Numbered from the stretch's first letter, positions 1 to 8,327 are shown. The stretch: DNA of 40,784 nt from Moorena sp. SIO3I8 (GCF_010692325.1 NZ_JAAHHW010000058.1:1-40784); one strand, 5' to 3'. Notes: generated by a model from the sequence alone, not told the origin. Numbers and translations: made by a program.

Positions 1-109
1 CTCTTAATGGGATGGGCTTTCACCATCATCCAGTACACAGTTAAGGTTTTTCGGGGCTATCCCCGCGAACCTCCTAAGGCATACCCCTCCTGTTTCAGGA
101 GGCTCCTAC
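1..109. other. Gene-free edge with two small hairpins
   Basis: This is the region downstream of the minus-strand phosphatase gene. It holds two short hairpins: CGGGG/CCCCG at 52-65 and CCTCCTG/CAGGAGG at 86-102 with a 3-nt loop. The second lies 8 bases beyond the stop codon and could end that transcript, although no U-run follows it. I see no convincing coding frame. Confidence 0.35.
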
Positions 110-934
110 TTAGAACGAGCCGCACTTCCCGAGAAACTCTACCAAAGGCTTAAACACACTCACTAATTCCGGACGTGCTGCAACTAGAGTCGGAAAGGAC
201 CGCTGACCGTAATCTTGGCCTACTTCCAAGGGGAAAATTGGCTGAGAATCTAGGGGTACCCAAACTGCCCCAGATGCGTGAATAATCACCCAAGCTCCAG
301 CAAAATCCCAAATTTTCGGGGTTGCTTCCACTCCTCCTAAGGTGACACCGTTGGCAGTGGCCAGAAAGTTGTAACTGGCAACCCCTAGCATCCGAATTTT
401 GCAGGGGAAGGGTTGCTTCATCACTGAGGTACTACGGGCGCACAGGTTGAAAAAGTGGTTTTGGCTAGGGGAATCCTGGCTGCTGTGGATGGGACGTCCA
501 TTGAGAAAAGCACCGTTTTCTACACCACTGAGCTCCGATTTCCCCAGCCAAAAACCATGAAAAGATTGCTGGACAGGAGCAAAATGAATATAACCAAACA
601 CTGGAGTTCCCTGATACAACAAGCCTAAGGAAACCCCCCACAGGGGAATTCCTCTAGTAAAGTTGGTGGTGCCATCAAGAGGGTCAATAATCCAGCACCA
701 TTCAGACTCAGGAAATTGGTGGGATGCTTCTTCACTCAGTACGCCATGGCTGGGGAAATGAGATGCGATCGCATCTCTAATTTCTTGATCTGCCCACCTG
801 TCCGCCTGGGTCACTAACGTACCATCGGCTTTTTCGGACCCTTGTACCTGACCAAAGTCCCGGAGGTGCCGATTCCCGACACGGTTTGTGGTGTCCTTGG
901 CAAAGTTGAGAATATCTGTCCAAAAATCATTCAT
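110..934 (-). CDS. Inositol monophosphatase family protein
   Basis: Probably hydrolyses a phosphate monoester of a sugar or inositol (Mg-dependent IMPase/FBPase-like fold) in the cytoplasm. The protein carries the family metal-binding motifs: LSEEAS, then DPLDGTTNF, then a C-terminal WDFAGAW that matches the WDxAAG motif. I chose the ATG at 934 (MNDFWTD, 274 aa, normal for the family). A longer reading from 973 would add 13 residues encoded by a perfect inverted repeat (933-970), which looks like untranslated leader. Substrate cannot be told from sequence: inositol phosphate, histidinol phosphate and PAP phosphatases share these motifs. No neighbour suggests a pathway. Confidence 0.88.
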   Translation of the reverse strand: MNDFWTDILNFAKDTTNRVGNRHLRDFGQVQGSEKADGTLVTQADRWADQEIRDAIASHFPSHGVLSEEASHQFPESEWCWIIDPLDGTTNFTRGIPLWGVSLGLLYQGTPVFGYIHFAPVQQSFHGFWLGKSELSGVENGAFLNGRPIHSSQDSPSQNHFFNLCARSTSVMKQPFPCKIRMLGVASYNFLATANGVTLGGVEATPKIWDFAGAWVIIHASGAVWVPLDSQPIFPLEVGQDYGQRSFPTLVAARPELVSVFKPLVEFLGKCGSF

Positions 935-970
935 ATCATGTCCGGTGGTGCGCGGTACCGGACATGATAT
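933..970. promoter_or_regulatory. Perfect inverted repeat at the phosphatase start codon
   Basis: Arms of 14 bp (ATATCATGTCCGGT at 933-946 and its complement at 957-970) are separated by 10 bases. The left arm overlaps the ATG at 932-934. In RNA this would form a stable hairpin over the ribosome-binding region of the inositol monophosphatase mRNA. As DNA it could be an operator. Function is inferred only. Confidence 0.55.
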
Positions 971-1178
971 CATGGTGTCGTTCTCCGGTAAAAACCACCC
1001 ATCTACCTTAGTTTGTTGAGTTAGTTTGTGGTTTGTTTAACTCTAGACAATCCCCACAGAGCAGGTCAAAGTTGCCGAATATATTAACTATGTACTATTG
1101 CTTAAAGGTTAGTTTCCGTTGAACCTTGGCCAATAGGCCACGCTACGGAACTTGGCAACCCTTCAACTTGCCAACCTT

Positions 1179-1210
1179 CCCTACTCCCTACTCCCTACTC
1201 CCTACTCCCT
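1179..1210. repeat. STRR tract, heptamer CCCTACT
   Basis: Four to five tandem copies of the 7-mer CCCTACT end 24 bp before the ATG at 1235. This is a typical cyanobacterial short tandemly repeated sequence. The rest of 974-1234 holds no gene. Confidence 0.85.
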
Positions 1211-1234
1211 AAAATCCAGATTGATAAATACGAT

Positions 1235-1663
1235 ATGAACTTATTCGGTAGTAATCGGCAAGACTTAGCAATACACAAGTGGCAACATCAGTTAGATCAG
1301 TTTGTTAAAGCCAATCAGAAAGAACTAGCTGCACTGGCTTGGGGGCTATTTCTAGAAAAAGGAGAAAGTGATGAGACCCTCGGACTTGACATGAAACCAA
1401 AGCCACATTTTGTTTACTGTCCTAGGGAAGCAATAGAGACCCTAAATCGTCAGGTTAATCACCAAATTCAGGAAATTTTGGGAGTGGTGGATGCTCATAA
1501 ACCTGAGCAAGAAGTTTTGATTATTGGTATTGGTAATGGACAGTTGAAACTGATTCAATTTGAACCTGAACTTTCACCACCGGAGTGCTTTGAGCAAGTT
1601 GGTAAAGATGTCGATCAATTATTAGAAGAATTAGAGAAGCATATCAGTGAAACAATAAAGTAG
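1235..1663 (+). CDS. Conserved cyanobacterial protein, probable CcmS-type carboxysome assembly chaperone
   Basis: A 142-aa soluble protein with no signal peptide or membrane segment. It has an acidic C-terminus and the conserved-looking blocks QKELAALAWGLFLEKG, KPHFVYCPREAIE and LIIGIGNGQLKLIQFEP. From memory this pattern matches the small cyanobacterial family recently named CcmS, a chaperone that binds the shell protein CcmK1 during beta-carboxysome assembly. I could not verify this by search, so the name is tentative. No ccm gene lies nearby, so context neither supports nor contradicts the role. The start is the first ATG, 24 bp after an STRR tract. A second tract follows the stop. Confidence 0.6.
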   Translation: MNLFGSNRQDLAIHKWQHQLDQFVKANQKELAALAWGLFLEKGESDETLGLDMKPKPHFVYCPREAIETLNRQVNHQIQEILGVVDAHKPEQEVLIIGIGNGQLKLIQFEPELSPPECFEQVGKDVDQLLEELEKHISETIK

Positions 1664-1710
1664 GTATATCAAGTAGGGAGCTCAATTCCGGTTAATTACT
1701 TCGTTTTTAT

Positions 1711-1753
1711 TCCCCCTACTCCCTACTCCCTACTCCCTACTCCCTACTCCCTA
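1711..1753. repeat. STRR tract, heptamer CCCTACT
   Basis: Five to six tandem copies of the same 7-mer as at 1179-1210. It lies between the convergent ends of the CcmS-like gene and the cupin gene. Confidence 0.85.
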
Positions 1754-1781
1754 AAATCTTAGACAAAATTCCCTCAAACTT

Positions 1782-2072
1782 CTAGCCAAATTGATAGTGT
1801 TTTCTAACATTAGAAAGAATCTTCCAGGTGCAAGACATTCCAGCTGGGAAAGTTACCAAATCTCCTTTGGCAATTTGAACTGGTTCACCGCCATCTGGGG
1901 TGACAACTACTTCACCCTCTAGCAAGTAACAAGTTTCTGGATCATCATAAGTCCAGGGAAATTCCGAGACTTCCTTTGTCCAAATTGGCCAATTTGAGAC
2001 ACCTAAGTTATCAAGATGCTCTTCGCTAGGACGTTCAATCAGAATCTTATTGATATTGGTCGGTTTAGACAT
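1782..2072 (-). CDS. Cupin domain-containing protein
   Basis: A 96-aa single-domain cupin of the Cupin_3/DUF861 (EutQ-like) type. The visible cupin signature is CYLLEGEVVVTPDGGEPV followed by KGDLVTFPAGMSCTWKI. The YLLEGEVVV and GDLVTFPAG blocks form the two conserved beta-barrel motifs. The usual metal-binding histidines of motif 1 are not obvious, so it may bind a small ligand rather than be a metalloenzyme. The start ATG at 2072 gives a normal length. Its closest neighbour on the same strand is the vWA-like gene 122 bp upstream, with degenerate TAGCTGA repeats between them. No specific substrate can be assigned. Confidence 0.85.
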   Translation of the reverse strand: MSKPTNINKILIERPSEEHLDNLGVSNWPIWTKEVSEFPWTYDDPETCYLLEGEVVVTPDGGEPVQIAKGDLVTFPAGMSCTWKILSNVRKHYQFG

Positions 2073-2139
2073 ACTTTTGAGATTTTAACCGTTTTCAGTG
2101 GTAAGCTTTCATTTTCATCAAACCAATCAGCTAATACCC

Positions 2140-2187
2140 ATAACCTGATAGCTGATAGCTGACGGCTGAGAGCTGACCGCTGAATGC
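2140..2187. repeat. Degenerate TAGCTGA-type STRR
   Basis: Imperfect tandem copies of TAGCTGA (GATAGCTGATAGCTGACGGC and variants) fill the gap between the vWA-like gene and the cupin gene. The same heptamer, nearly pure, recurs at 37666-37760. Confidence 0.7.
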
Positions 2188-2194
2188 TTACATC

Positions 2195-2812
2195 CTAATC
2201 ATATAGGGCATCAAGCAAAAACTTGGTAATTTTACTTTCCTCCATCGTTGACAAAAGCTTAGTGTCCGCAATGTCTAACTTAGCTCCCGCAGCATGTAAA
2301 TCATCATCTAAAGCCGTTAGAAAACCACGAGTAATGGGATCGTCCCCCACTTGGGCAAACATCACACCCAGTTCTTCCTGAGAATCCATCTTCTTAGTTG
2401 CTGCCACTAGCAATTTGACTAGAGCCATCCGTGGCTTTGGTTCACTATCGAGGATGACGATAATAATGTCACCGTTTGCTTTTGTCTGCTGGCGGGATTT
2501 ACGGCTAAAGTGATCATCAACTGCAACTTTGAGCGGCTCAACCAGATTGATGCTGTCTGAACCATAGGGCTGCTCAAAGAGGTCAACTAATGCCTGACTA
2601 GTGGTGTTGTCATATTTTTGATAGGGAGTAGATGCAATGTAAATAGTGAGTCCGTCTGGATCGAGTTCCTCACATTTCTTTGCCAAGGCGATAATAGACT
2701 CCTGAGCTAGCAACCACTGCTTGTCTAGTCCAGGCAGGGTTCCAAAGGTTTTAGAGGCATTTCTTGCCAGAATTATGGTGTAGTCTCGGTTTTGCAATAG
2801 GTCTTGAGACAC
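2195..2812 (-). CDS. Conserved protein with degenerate von Willebrand factor A-like fold
   Basis: A 205-aa cytoplasmic protein. A hydrophobic beta-strand (YTIILARNASKTFG) is followed by NASKT at the place where vWA domains carry the metal-binding DxSxS motif. A second strand, DIIIVILDSEP, matches the Rossmann-like core. The first Asp of the MIDAS is replaced by Asn, so metal binding may be altered. From context and sequence it could be a vWA/TerY-like protein of unknown role. I do not recognise a characterised homologue. The ATG at 2812 is the first usable start. It precedes the cupin gene on the same strand, but the 122-bp repeat-filled gap argues against tight coupling. Confidence 0.7.
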   Translation of the reverse strand: MSQDLLQNRDYTIILARNASKTFGTLPGLDKQWLLAQESIIALAKKCEELDPDGLTIYIASTPYQKYDNTTSQALVDLFEQPYGSDSINLVEPLKVAVDDHFSRKSRQQTKANGDIIIVILDSEPKPRMALVKLLVAATKKMDSQEELGVMFAQVGDDPITRGFLTALDDDLHAAGAKLDIADTKLLSTMEESKITKFLLDALYD

Positions 2813-3075
2813 AGTTATCCTCTGATATCCATTTGAATCTTATCGTAAGTTTTCCCAGAAATCCTGATCAGAGCCAATCAGGACTTGGGAGAGTCTGGTT
2901 GAAAATGTTCTTTTTCTATAGCTAAGGAGTCGTAAAGAATTAAATTTAACTGTTAAGACTTGAGAGCTTCGGATCTCGGAATAAGGAACAGCAACGGTTT
3001 GAGTAACTTTCAGTTTCTTAACACAGTCAAAAAAAATTATAGCGTTTCTCTTAGTAATGAGATCTATAGCAATTC

Positions 3076-3210
3076 TAGGACTTGTGAGGTACAAATATTT
3101 AGGTTTTAGGGAGCAGGGAGTAGGGAGCAGGGAGCAGGGAGCAGGGAGCAGATAAAAGAGAAGAGGCAAGAGCCAATAGTCAAACAATTATGTGTACCTC
3201 ATGAGTCCTA
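3076..3210. mobile_element. Family-1 STRR element (GAGGTACA/TGTACCTC ends)
   Basis: Inverted ends TAGGACTTGTGAGGTACA (3076-3093) and TGTACCTCATGAGTCCTA (3193-3210) pair with two mismatches. They enclose a core with tandem AGGGAGC heptamers (about 3115-3150). It is one of several such units in this window (see 4449, 9164, 15495, 36500). It carries no gene. A 115-aa open frame across it is low-complexity and not credible. Confidence 0.6.
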
Positions 3211-3443
3211 AAAACGTTATAGCAATTCTAAATCATTTGTAAAATCAGCAAAATCACAATTTTGGCGCTTTGTAGGCAGGGTTTACTGCAACCGTTACCC
3301 TTGCATCAATCCATAGGTCTGTTAGTTCCTATGAATCAGGGTAGGCTATTGAATTAAACCCCGCTCGGGTAAGCACTGACTAACATAATTGCGCTTGTGA
3401 GGGGGAAAATCAGGATTGTCCTCTGATTACAGCAATTCAACTG
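3211..3443. other. Gene-free leader before the hydrolase gene
   Basis: About 230 bp without a gene. It contains small potential hairpins (ATCAGGAT near 3410 with ATCCTGAT-like sequence after it) and no clear sigma-70 promoter. It is probably the leader of the gene at 3444. Confidence 0.3.
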
Positions 3444-4325
3444 ATGTTTCCTGATTTTCTGCCCTCCAATACCCAGCAGCTAGTTGAGTCTAGCTCCATT
3501 GTTCTTGCTCAAAGTATCCAGCGTCAAGCTATCTCAACTCCCCTGAGCCCACAGGCCATTGCCACAACTTACGTTAATCAGGGTAAGGGTGGCACGCCGA
3601 TTCTGTTACTCCATGGCTTCGATAGTTCCCTGCTAGAATTACGCCGCTTGCTACCACTGCTGGCTCAGGACAATGAAACCTGGGCAGTGGATTTGTTGGG
3701 TTTTGGGTTTACGGATCGCATGGCAGGGACTCCATTTAGTCCCAATGCGATCGCAACCCATCTCTATTATTTCTGGAAAACCCTGATTAGAACACCAGTC
3801 ATTGTAGTCGGTGCTTCTATGGGGGGTGCAGCGGCGATTGATTTTACCCTCACTTACCCCCAGGTTGTTAAACAGTTAGTATTAATAGATAGCGCTGGCT
3901 GCACCAAGGCTCCCCCGATGGGGAAGTTCTTATTTCCTCCCTTAGGCTACCTAGCGACAGCATTTTTGGCTAATCCCAAGGTAAGGCAAAGTATCAGCAA
4001 AAACGCTTACTATGATAAAGGTTGGGCGTCTGAAGATGCCCGAATTTGTGCTGCATTGCACCTAGAAATGCCTGGTTGGAATCAAGCCTTGATTGCGTTT
4101 ACCAAAAGTGGTGGTTATGGTGATTTTGGGGATAAGCTGGCTCAGATTAGCCAGCCAACTCTAATTTTATGGGGTGACCATGACCAAATTTTAGGCACTG
4201 CTGCTGCTAGCAAGTTTAAGGATGCGATCGCACAATCTCAATTAATCTGGATTAAAGACTGTGGTCATGTGCCTCACTTGGAACAAGCTCAAGTTACTGC
4301 TGAGCATATTTTAGAATTCGCCTAG
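3444..4325 (+). CDS. Alpha/beta hydrolase
   Basis: A 293-aa serine hydrolase of the alpha/beta fold. Visible features in order are the oxyanion-hole motif LLLHGFDSS, the nucleophile elbow GASMGG (VVGASMGGAAAIDF), the acidic residue in LWGDHDQILG and the catalytic His in CGHVPHLEQ near the C-terminus. The cap region lies between the elbow and the acid. There is no signal peptide, so it is cytoplasmic or membrane-associated. The substrate is unknown; the family includes esterases, lipases, epoxide hydrolases and pheophytinase-like enzymes. The ATG at 3444 has a weak Shine-Dalgarno sequence, which is common in cyanobacteria. A second hydrolase of the same fold is at 20997. Confidence 0.9.
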   Translation: MFPDFLPSNTQQLVESSSIVLAQSIQRQAISTPLSPQAIATTYVNQGKGGTPILLLHGFDSSLLELRRLLPLLAQDNETWAVDLLGFGFTDRMAGTPFSPNAIATHLYYFWKTLIRTPVIVVGASMGGAAAIDFTLTYPQVVKQLVLIDSAGCTKAPPMGKFLFPPLGYLATAFLANPKVRQSISKNAYYDKGWASEDARICAALHLEMPGWNQALIAFTKSGGYGDFGDKLAQISQPTLILWGDHDQILGTAAASKFKDAIAQSQLIWIKDCGHVPHLEQAQVTAEHILEFA

Positions 4326-4334
4326 AATTCGGCA

Positions 4335-4438
4335 TATAGCAAAGGGAACAGGGAACAGGGAACAGGGAACAGGGAGCAGGGAGCAGGGAGTAGGGAACAG
4401 GGAACAAACATTCTCTCAATTGATTTAGGATTGCTATA
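4335..4438 (+). mobile_element. Family-2 STRR element (TATAGCAA/TTGCTATA ends)
   Basis: The ends TATAGCAA (4335-4342) and TTGCTATA (4431-4438) are inverted. The core is tandem AGGGAAC/AGGGAGC heptamers, followed by AACATTCTCTCAATTGATTT. Related copies are at 8231, 19205 and 25022, with matching left and right non-repeat segments. Confidence 0.6.
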
Positions 4439-4448
4439 GCTTCAGGAG

Positions 4449-4612
4449 TATAGCGGTTTTTAGCCTAATGAGGTACACAGGATTTTTCCTCTGTTCCCTC
4501 TTCCCCTCCTGGGAGGGGTTAGGGGTGGGTTACTCTTTCCTGTTCCCTGTTCCCTGTTCCCTGTTCCCTAAAACCAGGAACTCTGTACCTCACCAAATTT
4601 AAAACCGCTATA
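4449..4612. mobile_element. Family-1 STRR element
   Basis: The left end TATAGCGGTTTT (4449-4460) and right end AAAACCGCTATA (4601-4612) are perfect inverted repeats. Inside them, TGAGGTACA and TGTACCTCA also pair. The core holds CCCTGTT heptamers. It lies directly after the family-2 element and 8 bp from the fkbM-type gene end, so it may serve as that gene's 3' end. Confidence 0.65.
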
Positions 4613-4620
4613 TAGCATTT

Positions 4621-5352
4621 TCAATTTAGATTTGAAAACGCGATCGCATGTCCAACATACCAGGGAATATTGGGATAAGCTGGTTCCAGGGGCATGATTT
4701 TATATCCTACAGAGTCAATAAACATCTCAATGCTTTGATTCTTCAGTTTAAAGGAGTCTTGATTCCCATCATCTACTTCATAAATCAGGATGGGCTGAAA
4801 TTCTTTAATAGTTTGGATCATCCCCCTTAAAACATTAATTTCTGCTCCTTCCACATCGATTTTGACAACCGTTGGGGGTTTCAAAGTTTTTTGGGAAACC
4901 AAATCATCAATAGATACAAGGTCAACTGTCATTTCACCTCTGAGATCTGGAGGTGTACCCGCTGTCGCTAAAGTAGCTCCTCCTGAATGATGAGCCAGCA
5001 ACAATTCTCCGGTTCCGGTTGATTCAGAAACGGCTTGTGGGAAAACAGTAACATTGGAGAAACTATTAAGCTCCACATTCCGTAGAATAATGTCAGCATT
5101 GTTTGGAACTGGCTCAAACGCATAAACCTGTCCAGATGGCCCAACTAGCTTCGCAGCAATAATAGTAAAAAAGCCAATATTGGCACCGATATCATAGAAG
5201 ATATGATCGTGGTTTAAGCAGCTTGCTAAGGCTTTCTGAAGCGGAAGTTCATAGGTACCACGTGCAAAATCAGGATTAGAACCATCCCCATGGAATTTTA
5301 GTCCTGCACCTACTCCATTGTTAAGGGTTACCTGTTGATTGCTTAAATTCAT
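4621..5352 (-). CDS. FkbM family methyltransferase
   Basis: A 243-aa SAM-dependent methyltransferase of the FkbM type, which methylates sugar or polyketide hydroxyl groups. Visible features are the SAM-binding motif I FYDIGANIGFFT, the acidic motif II VYAFEPVPNNA and the characteristic VVKIDVEGAEINVLRGM block, ending with a typical PILIYEV strand. The start ATG at 5352 lies only 4 bp after the stop of the 704-aa gene. Its AAAGGTG ribosome-binding site is inside the end of that gene, so the two are almost certainly translated from one mRNA. With the glycosyltransferases and deacetylase upstream, an O-methylated glycan is a plausible product, but this is inference. Confidence 0.92.
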   Translation of the reverse strand: MNLSNQQVTLNNGVGAGLKFHGDGSNPDFARGTYELPLQKALASCLNHDHIFYDIGANIGFFTIIAAKLVGPSGQVYAFEPVPNNADIILRNVELNSFSNVTVFPQAVSESTGTGELLLAHHSGGATLATAGTPPDLRGEMTVDLVSIDDLVSQKTLKPPTVVKIDVEGAEINVLRGMIQTIKEFQPILIYEVDDGNQDSFKLKNQSIEMFIDSVGYKIMPLEPAYPNIPWYVGHAIAFSNLN

Positions 5353-5356
5353 TAGT

Positions 5357-7471
5357 CTACACCTTTGCTACAAAATTTTGAAATACACTTCCTGTATCAT
5401 TTCCCCATTCCCAGTTAGCAACAATCCCAACTCGGTTAATTCTAAGACGCACCGCATCTGGATAAACATCTGTAAGGGCACGATACAATACTGGTTCATC
5501 ATTGATGAAGATCATGTAATTCATGCCATCAAAAATCATGCGGAGCCGATGGGAAACACCCCAGTAAATGCGTTTCCCCACATTTGTCCAGACAGCATCA
5601 AATAATTCTTCAAAGCCATTGAGATAGAAAAAGGAAGACATTGAAGCACCACCGTAACAGTCATCTAACCAGTTATTGATAGTGATATAATTGTCAGCAT
5701 CCTGCCAAAAGATAAACCCTCCACGACCTTTTTCTCCCTGTCCTCGTCTAGTTCCAGGGGGAGTAATGTCTACCTGTAAATCCGCTATGTCTGGGTGATC
5801 CCAATCAATGGTGTAGGCAGTGCGACCTGGATTAGGATGTTTAGCATCAGCTTGGACTTTGGCTGTACTATTCCCAGTCAGCTCAATTACCCCTAGCCCA
5901 ATATTCCGATGCCAGACTTTGCTACCACTAGTGGTGGTTTTTCCCATCAAGTCCCCAGCTGCACCAGCAAAATCTTCAGTGATAGCTATTTCGGTACCCT
6001 CTACTACCCAAGGGGAGCCAAGGTCGAGTTCAGAAGGAATAGGGATAGTGCGTGGGTGAGCCTCAAAGGAGCGAAAATACAGACTATGGTTAGAGTTAAT
6101 CCCACCAATGCCAACACCGGTAGCGTTTTCCAGGCGGGTATCTGTAAACCACTTGTTAAAGACTAACTGGCCATTGAGATACAGGCTGAAGGTCTTACCA
6201 TCATCCAATATCTGTAAAGAGTTGATCGCTGTTGGCTGTAAATACCATAGATCGCTAACAGCTAAACATTCCCAGCTATCATGGTCTTGAATCATAAGTT
6301 GACATTTGTCCCCGTCTGCTAGGAAACTCCAGAATTGGTTTTTATCCTGAACACGCCACACAATGCGGACTCCAGTTATCTGAGTAGAGGTTTCAATCAA
6401 CAAATGGATTAGCCCAGAGGGTGTGGGACACTCCAACATAGCGACGCTATCCGGTTGAGTGGCTCTAGCACCATCAGTTGTTAACTCATAAGTTCCTTGA
6501 GAGACACTCCAGAAACCACCCTTGTCCGCTTCAGCACCATCTAGCAAACCATCACCAATCAGGTCATCTGCCACCTGAGCTGTACCGTACCAGGTGGCGA
6601 TGTCTGAAATTTGGGCTACATTAGCGCCATAGATGCGCGTATCGACTTCAAAACCATTCTGTCCCAAAATACTTTGGTATACACCAGCATATACTGTCGG
6701 ATCATCATTGAAAGGATCAATAGCAATGGGACGCATGTTAGGGTAAGCCGCAAGACCATGAGCATTAGGAACAGAAGCAGCATAATACGCAGCTCCCTTT
6801 TCCCGCAGAACCACGATGTAATAAACCTGGAGATTTTGTAAGCCCCTAAATGCTGAGAGCAGATACCCGCCCAAGCGAGTCCACAACTCTCCATTTTCTG
6901 CCCCAGTGGCATGAACAATAAAGGCATTTCCCTCTGCAGTTGGGTCAACAGGAACTTCCCTGGGGAACCAACCCACTGCCAGATTCTCATCAATATTTGG
7001 CAATTTAAATGGTTTGAAATATTTGGAAATTCTGGAGGTACTACGAATCCACCATAGGAGCTTTCGCAGCATCCTGCTTTTTCCCTGACTAGAAGTCCAA
7101 CGCAGAAGCCGTTTAGCCGGTTTATCCGTCTCAGGACCAATCATCCACCGATGGAGTCGTTCTGTTAGGGGCTCAATCCTTTCGGTCTGGGATGTATTAT
7201 GACCATTGCTCAGAAACACTCCAAAGGCGAGTCCATTGGTACGGGTGTAGGGACCATAAGCAATGCCCTGTCTGCCCCACGCAGGTTTTAGCAGAGGCTG
7301 GAGACGTAATGCGCCATTGTCAATCCCAATCAGCTTTTCGACATCTATACCCTTACGAACTGCACCACTGGGAGTTTTAGTACCAATGGTTTTACCTGCA
7401 CAACAGTTGTCTGAGAATGTGTCTGTGAAGGATTTGTTTACTAAATTTTTTGGTGGATTTAATTGTTGCAT
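5357..7471 (-). CDS. Large conserved protein with two LamG/ConA-like beta-sandwich regions
   Basis: A 704-aa protein with no recognisable signal peptide. The N-terminal 150 residues are basic and low in known motifs (GTKTPSGAVRKG, then an RLLRWTSSQGKSRMLRKLLWW stretch). Residues about 165-270 look like a compact alpha/beta domain. Residues about 320-470 and 500-704 resemble laminin-G/concanavalin-type sandwiches, with blocks like KTFSLYLNGQLVFNKWFTDT, GVGIGGINSNHSLYFRSFEA and LRMIFDGMNYMIFINDEPV. Such domains often bind carbohydrate. No catalytic motif is seen. It is followed 4 bp later by the FkbM methyltransferase. I infer a glycan-binding or surface-associated role but cannot assign a function. 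Confidence 0.75.
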   Translation of the reverse strand: MQQLNPPKNLVNKSFTDTFSDNCCAGKTIGTKTPSGAVRKGIDVEKLIGIDNGALRLQPLLKPAWGRQGIAYGPYTRTNGLAFGVFLSNGHNTSQTERIEPLTERLHRWMIGPETDKPAKRLLRWTSSQGKSRMLRKLLWWIRSTSRISKYFKPFKLPNIDENLAVGWFPREVPVDPTAEGNAFIVHATGAENGELWTRLGGYLLSAFRGLQNLQVYYIVVLREKGAAYYAASVPNAHGLAAYPNMRPIAIDPFNDDPTVYAGVYQSILGQNGFEVDTRIYGANVAQISDIATWYGTAQVADDLIGDGLLDGAEADKGGFWSVSQGTYELTTDGARATQPDSVAMLECPTPSGLIHLLIETSTQITGVRIVWRVQDKNQFWSFLADGDKCQLMIQDHDSWECLAVSDLWYLQPTAINSLQILDDGKTFSLYLNGQLVFNKWFTDTRLENATGVGIGGINSNHSLYFRSFEAHPRTIPIPSELDLGSPWVVEGTEIAITEDFAGAAGDLMGKTTTSGSKVWHRNIGLGVIELTGNSTAKVQADAKHPNPGRTAYTIDWDHPDIADLQVDITPPGTRRGQGEKGRGGFIFWQDADNYITINNWLDDCYGGASMSSFFYLNGFEELFDAVWTNVGKRIYWGVSHRLRMIFDGMNYMIFINDEPVLYRALTDVYPDAVRLRINRVGIVANWEWGNDTGSVFQNFVAKV

Positions 7472-7489
7472 GTTGTTGCTTAATGTTTA

Positions 7490-7560
7490 TATAGTGTTTT
7501 AAATTGGGTGAGGTACTTTCATCCTAGGGAGTAGGGAGTAGGGAGTAGGGAGTAGGTAAT
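7490..7560. repeat. Half of a family-1 STRR element
   Basis: The left end is present (TATAGTGTTTTAAATTGGGT followed by GAGGTAC) together with tandem AGGGAGT heptamers. The paired right end is missing. It sits about 20 bp upstream of the ATG of the 704-aa gene. Confidence 0.5.
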
Positions 7561-7667
7561 AGGGAATATATAACAGGTAACAGTAGGAAAGATCCTCGAG
7601 TTTTTTTTGGTGTTATGCTAAATAAGCAATGTCAAACCCTATCGGGTGTATCTCACTTTTGTAAATT

Positions 7668-7771
7668 TTGCGTAGGGTGCGTTAGGGGTGGGATTGCCCT
7701 GATTTTCCGCCTCTTCGTTCCTGGTTGAAATAGCCCACCCCGTAACGCACCACCCGCTCAAACAGCTTTTA
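7668..7771 (-). repeat. About 105-bp repeat with GTGCGTTA/TAACGCAC arms, copy 1
   Basis: Read on the minus strand it runs AAAGCTGTTTGAGC, GGTGCGTTAC, a variable centre, GAGGCGGAAAATC, then CCCCTAACGCACCCTACGCA. The same blocks in the same order and orientation occur at 36370-36463 on the plus strand. The internal GTGCGTTA and TAACGCAC arms are inverted. It is probably a small non-autonomous element. Confidence 0.65.
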
Positions 7772-7794
7772 GGAGATGCACCCAATCCTATCTC

Positions 7795-7947
7795 ACCTGC
7801 TCCCTTGCTTTCAGAACCATTAAATTTAAATGAAGACCAGCTTAGATGATAGCTGACATTGTCAAGAACAACAAAAAAAATAAAATGGATATATGATGTC
7901 CCATATATCCAGAACTGATATGACTGACTGATAAAGGTCTTGAACAC
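7795..7947 (-). pseudogene. Possible relic of an IS630-type transposase
   Basis: A short frame contains IHFIFFVVLDNVSYHLSW, which resembles the DDE-domain block of IS630/Tc1-type transposases (usually LDNAxxHKS). The frame then runs into the unrelated repeat at 7668-7771. No start, no other transposase motif and no terminal repeats are seen. It is a weak call; chance similarity is possible. Confidence 0.25.
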
Positions 7948-8230
7948 TCTTATTACTTATGATTTCATGATTATCTTGAATGAAGTTGCCAAATTGGCTA
8001 ATTTCTCGCTATTTTTTAGACAATTTATAAATTGTGATAGGTACAAATTCCAGGGTTTTAGGGAGCAGGGACTTCGGAGCAGGTAACAGCGGATCTGGGA
8101 AAGGGGAATAGATAACAAAAATATGTCTTAACCTTTACTTAGAAGGCTATAGACGGCTATATAGTTATTAAATAGGGGTAAAACAGCACAGGCTAAAAAT
8201 CAAGTGCATTGTTATATAAAATTTGAAGTC
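7948..8230. other. Gene-free stretch with broken family-1 repeat
   Basis: No credible gene is present. Around 8038-8100 there is a fragment of a family-1 STRR element (AGGTACAAATTCCAGGGTTT, then AGGGAGC units). It includes the 16-bp module AACAGCGGATCTGGGA at 8085-8100, which recurs at 25033 and 36598. Confidence 0.4.
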
Positions 8231-8314
8231 TATAGCAATCCGTGTAGGAATTGTTATAATTTTTGTTCCCTACTCCCTACTCCCTACTCCCTACTCCCTA
8301 TTCCCTTTGCTATA
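8231..8314 (-). mobile_element. Family-2 STRR element
   Basis: Ends TATAGCAA (8231-8238) and TTGCTATA (8307-8314) are inverted. The strand is opposite to the 4335 copy. The non-repeat arm TCCGTGTAGGAATTGTTATA matches the reverse complement of the arm at 19265-19294. The core is CCCTACT heptamers. It ends 14 bp before the PIG-L gene stop. Confidence 0.6.
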
Positions 8315-8327
8315 GCGTTTATTATAA

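Noticed and set aside
1179-1210. CRISPR-like array
   Set aside because: Heptamer tandem repeats have no spacers and no cas genes are present in the window.
2840-3187. 115-aa minus-strand frame
   Set aside because: Its N-terminal third is the translation of an AGGGAGC STRR and the rest has no family pattern; it crosses a repeat element.
5339-7502. Several frames on the plus strand and one 174-aa minus-strand frame
   Set aside because: They are antisense or shifted shadows of the 704-aa gene with no motifs of their own.
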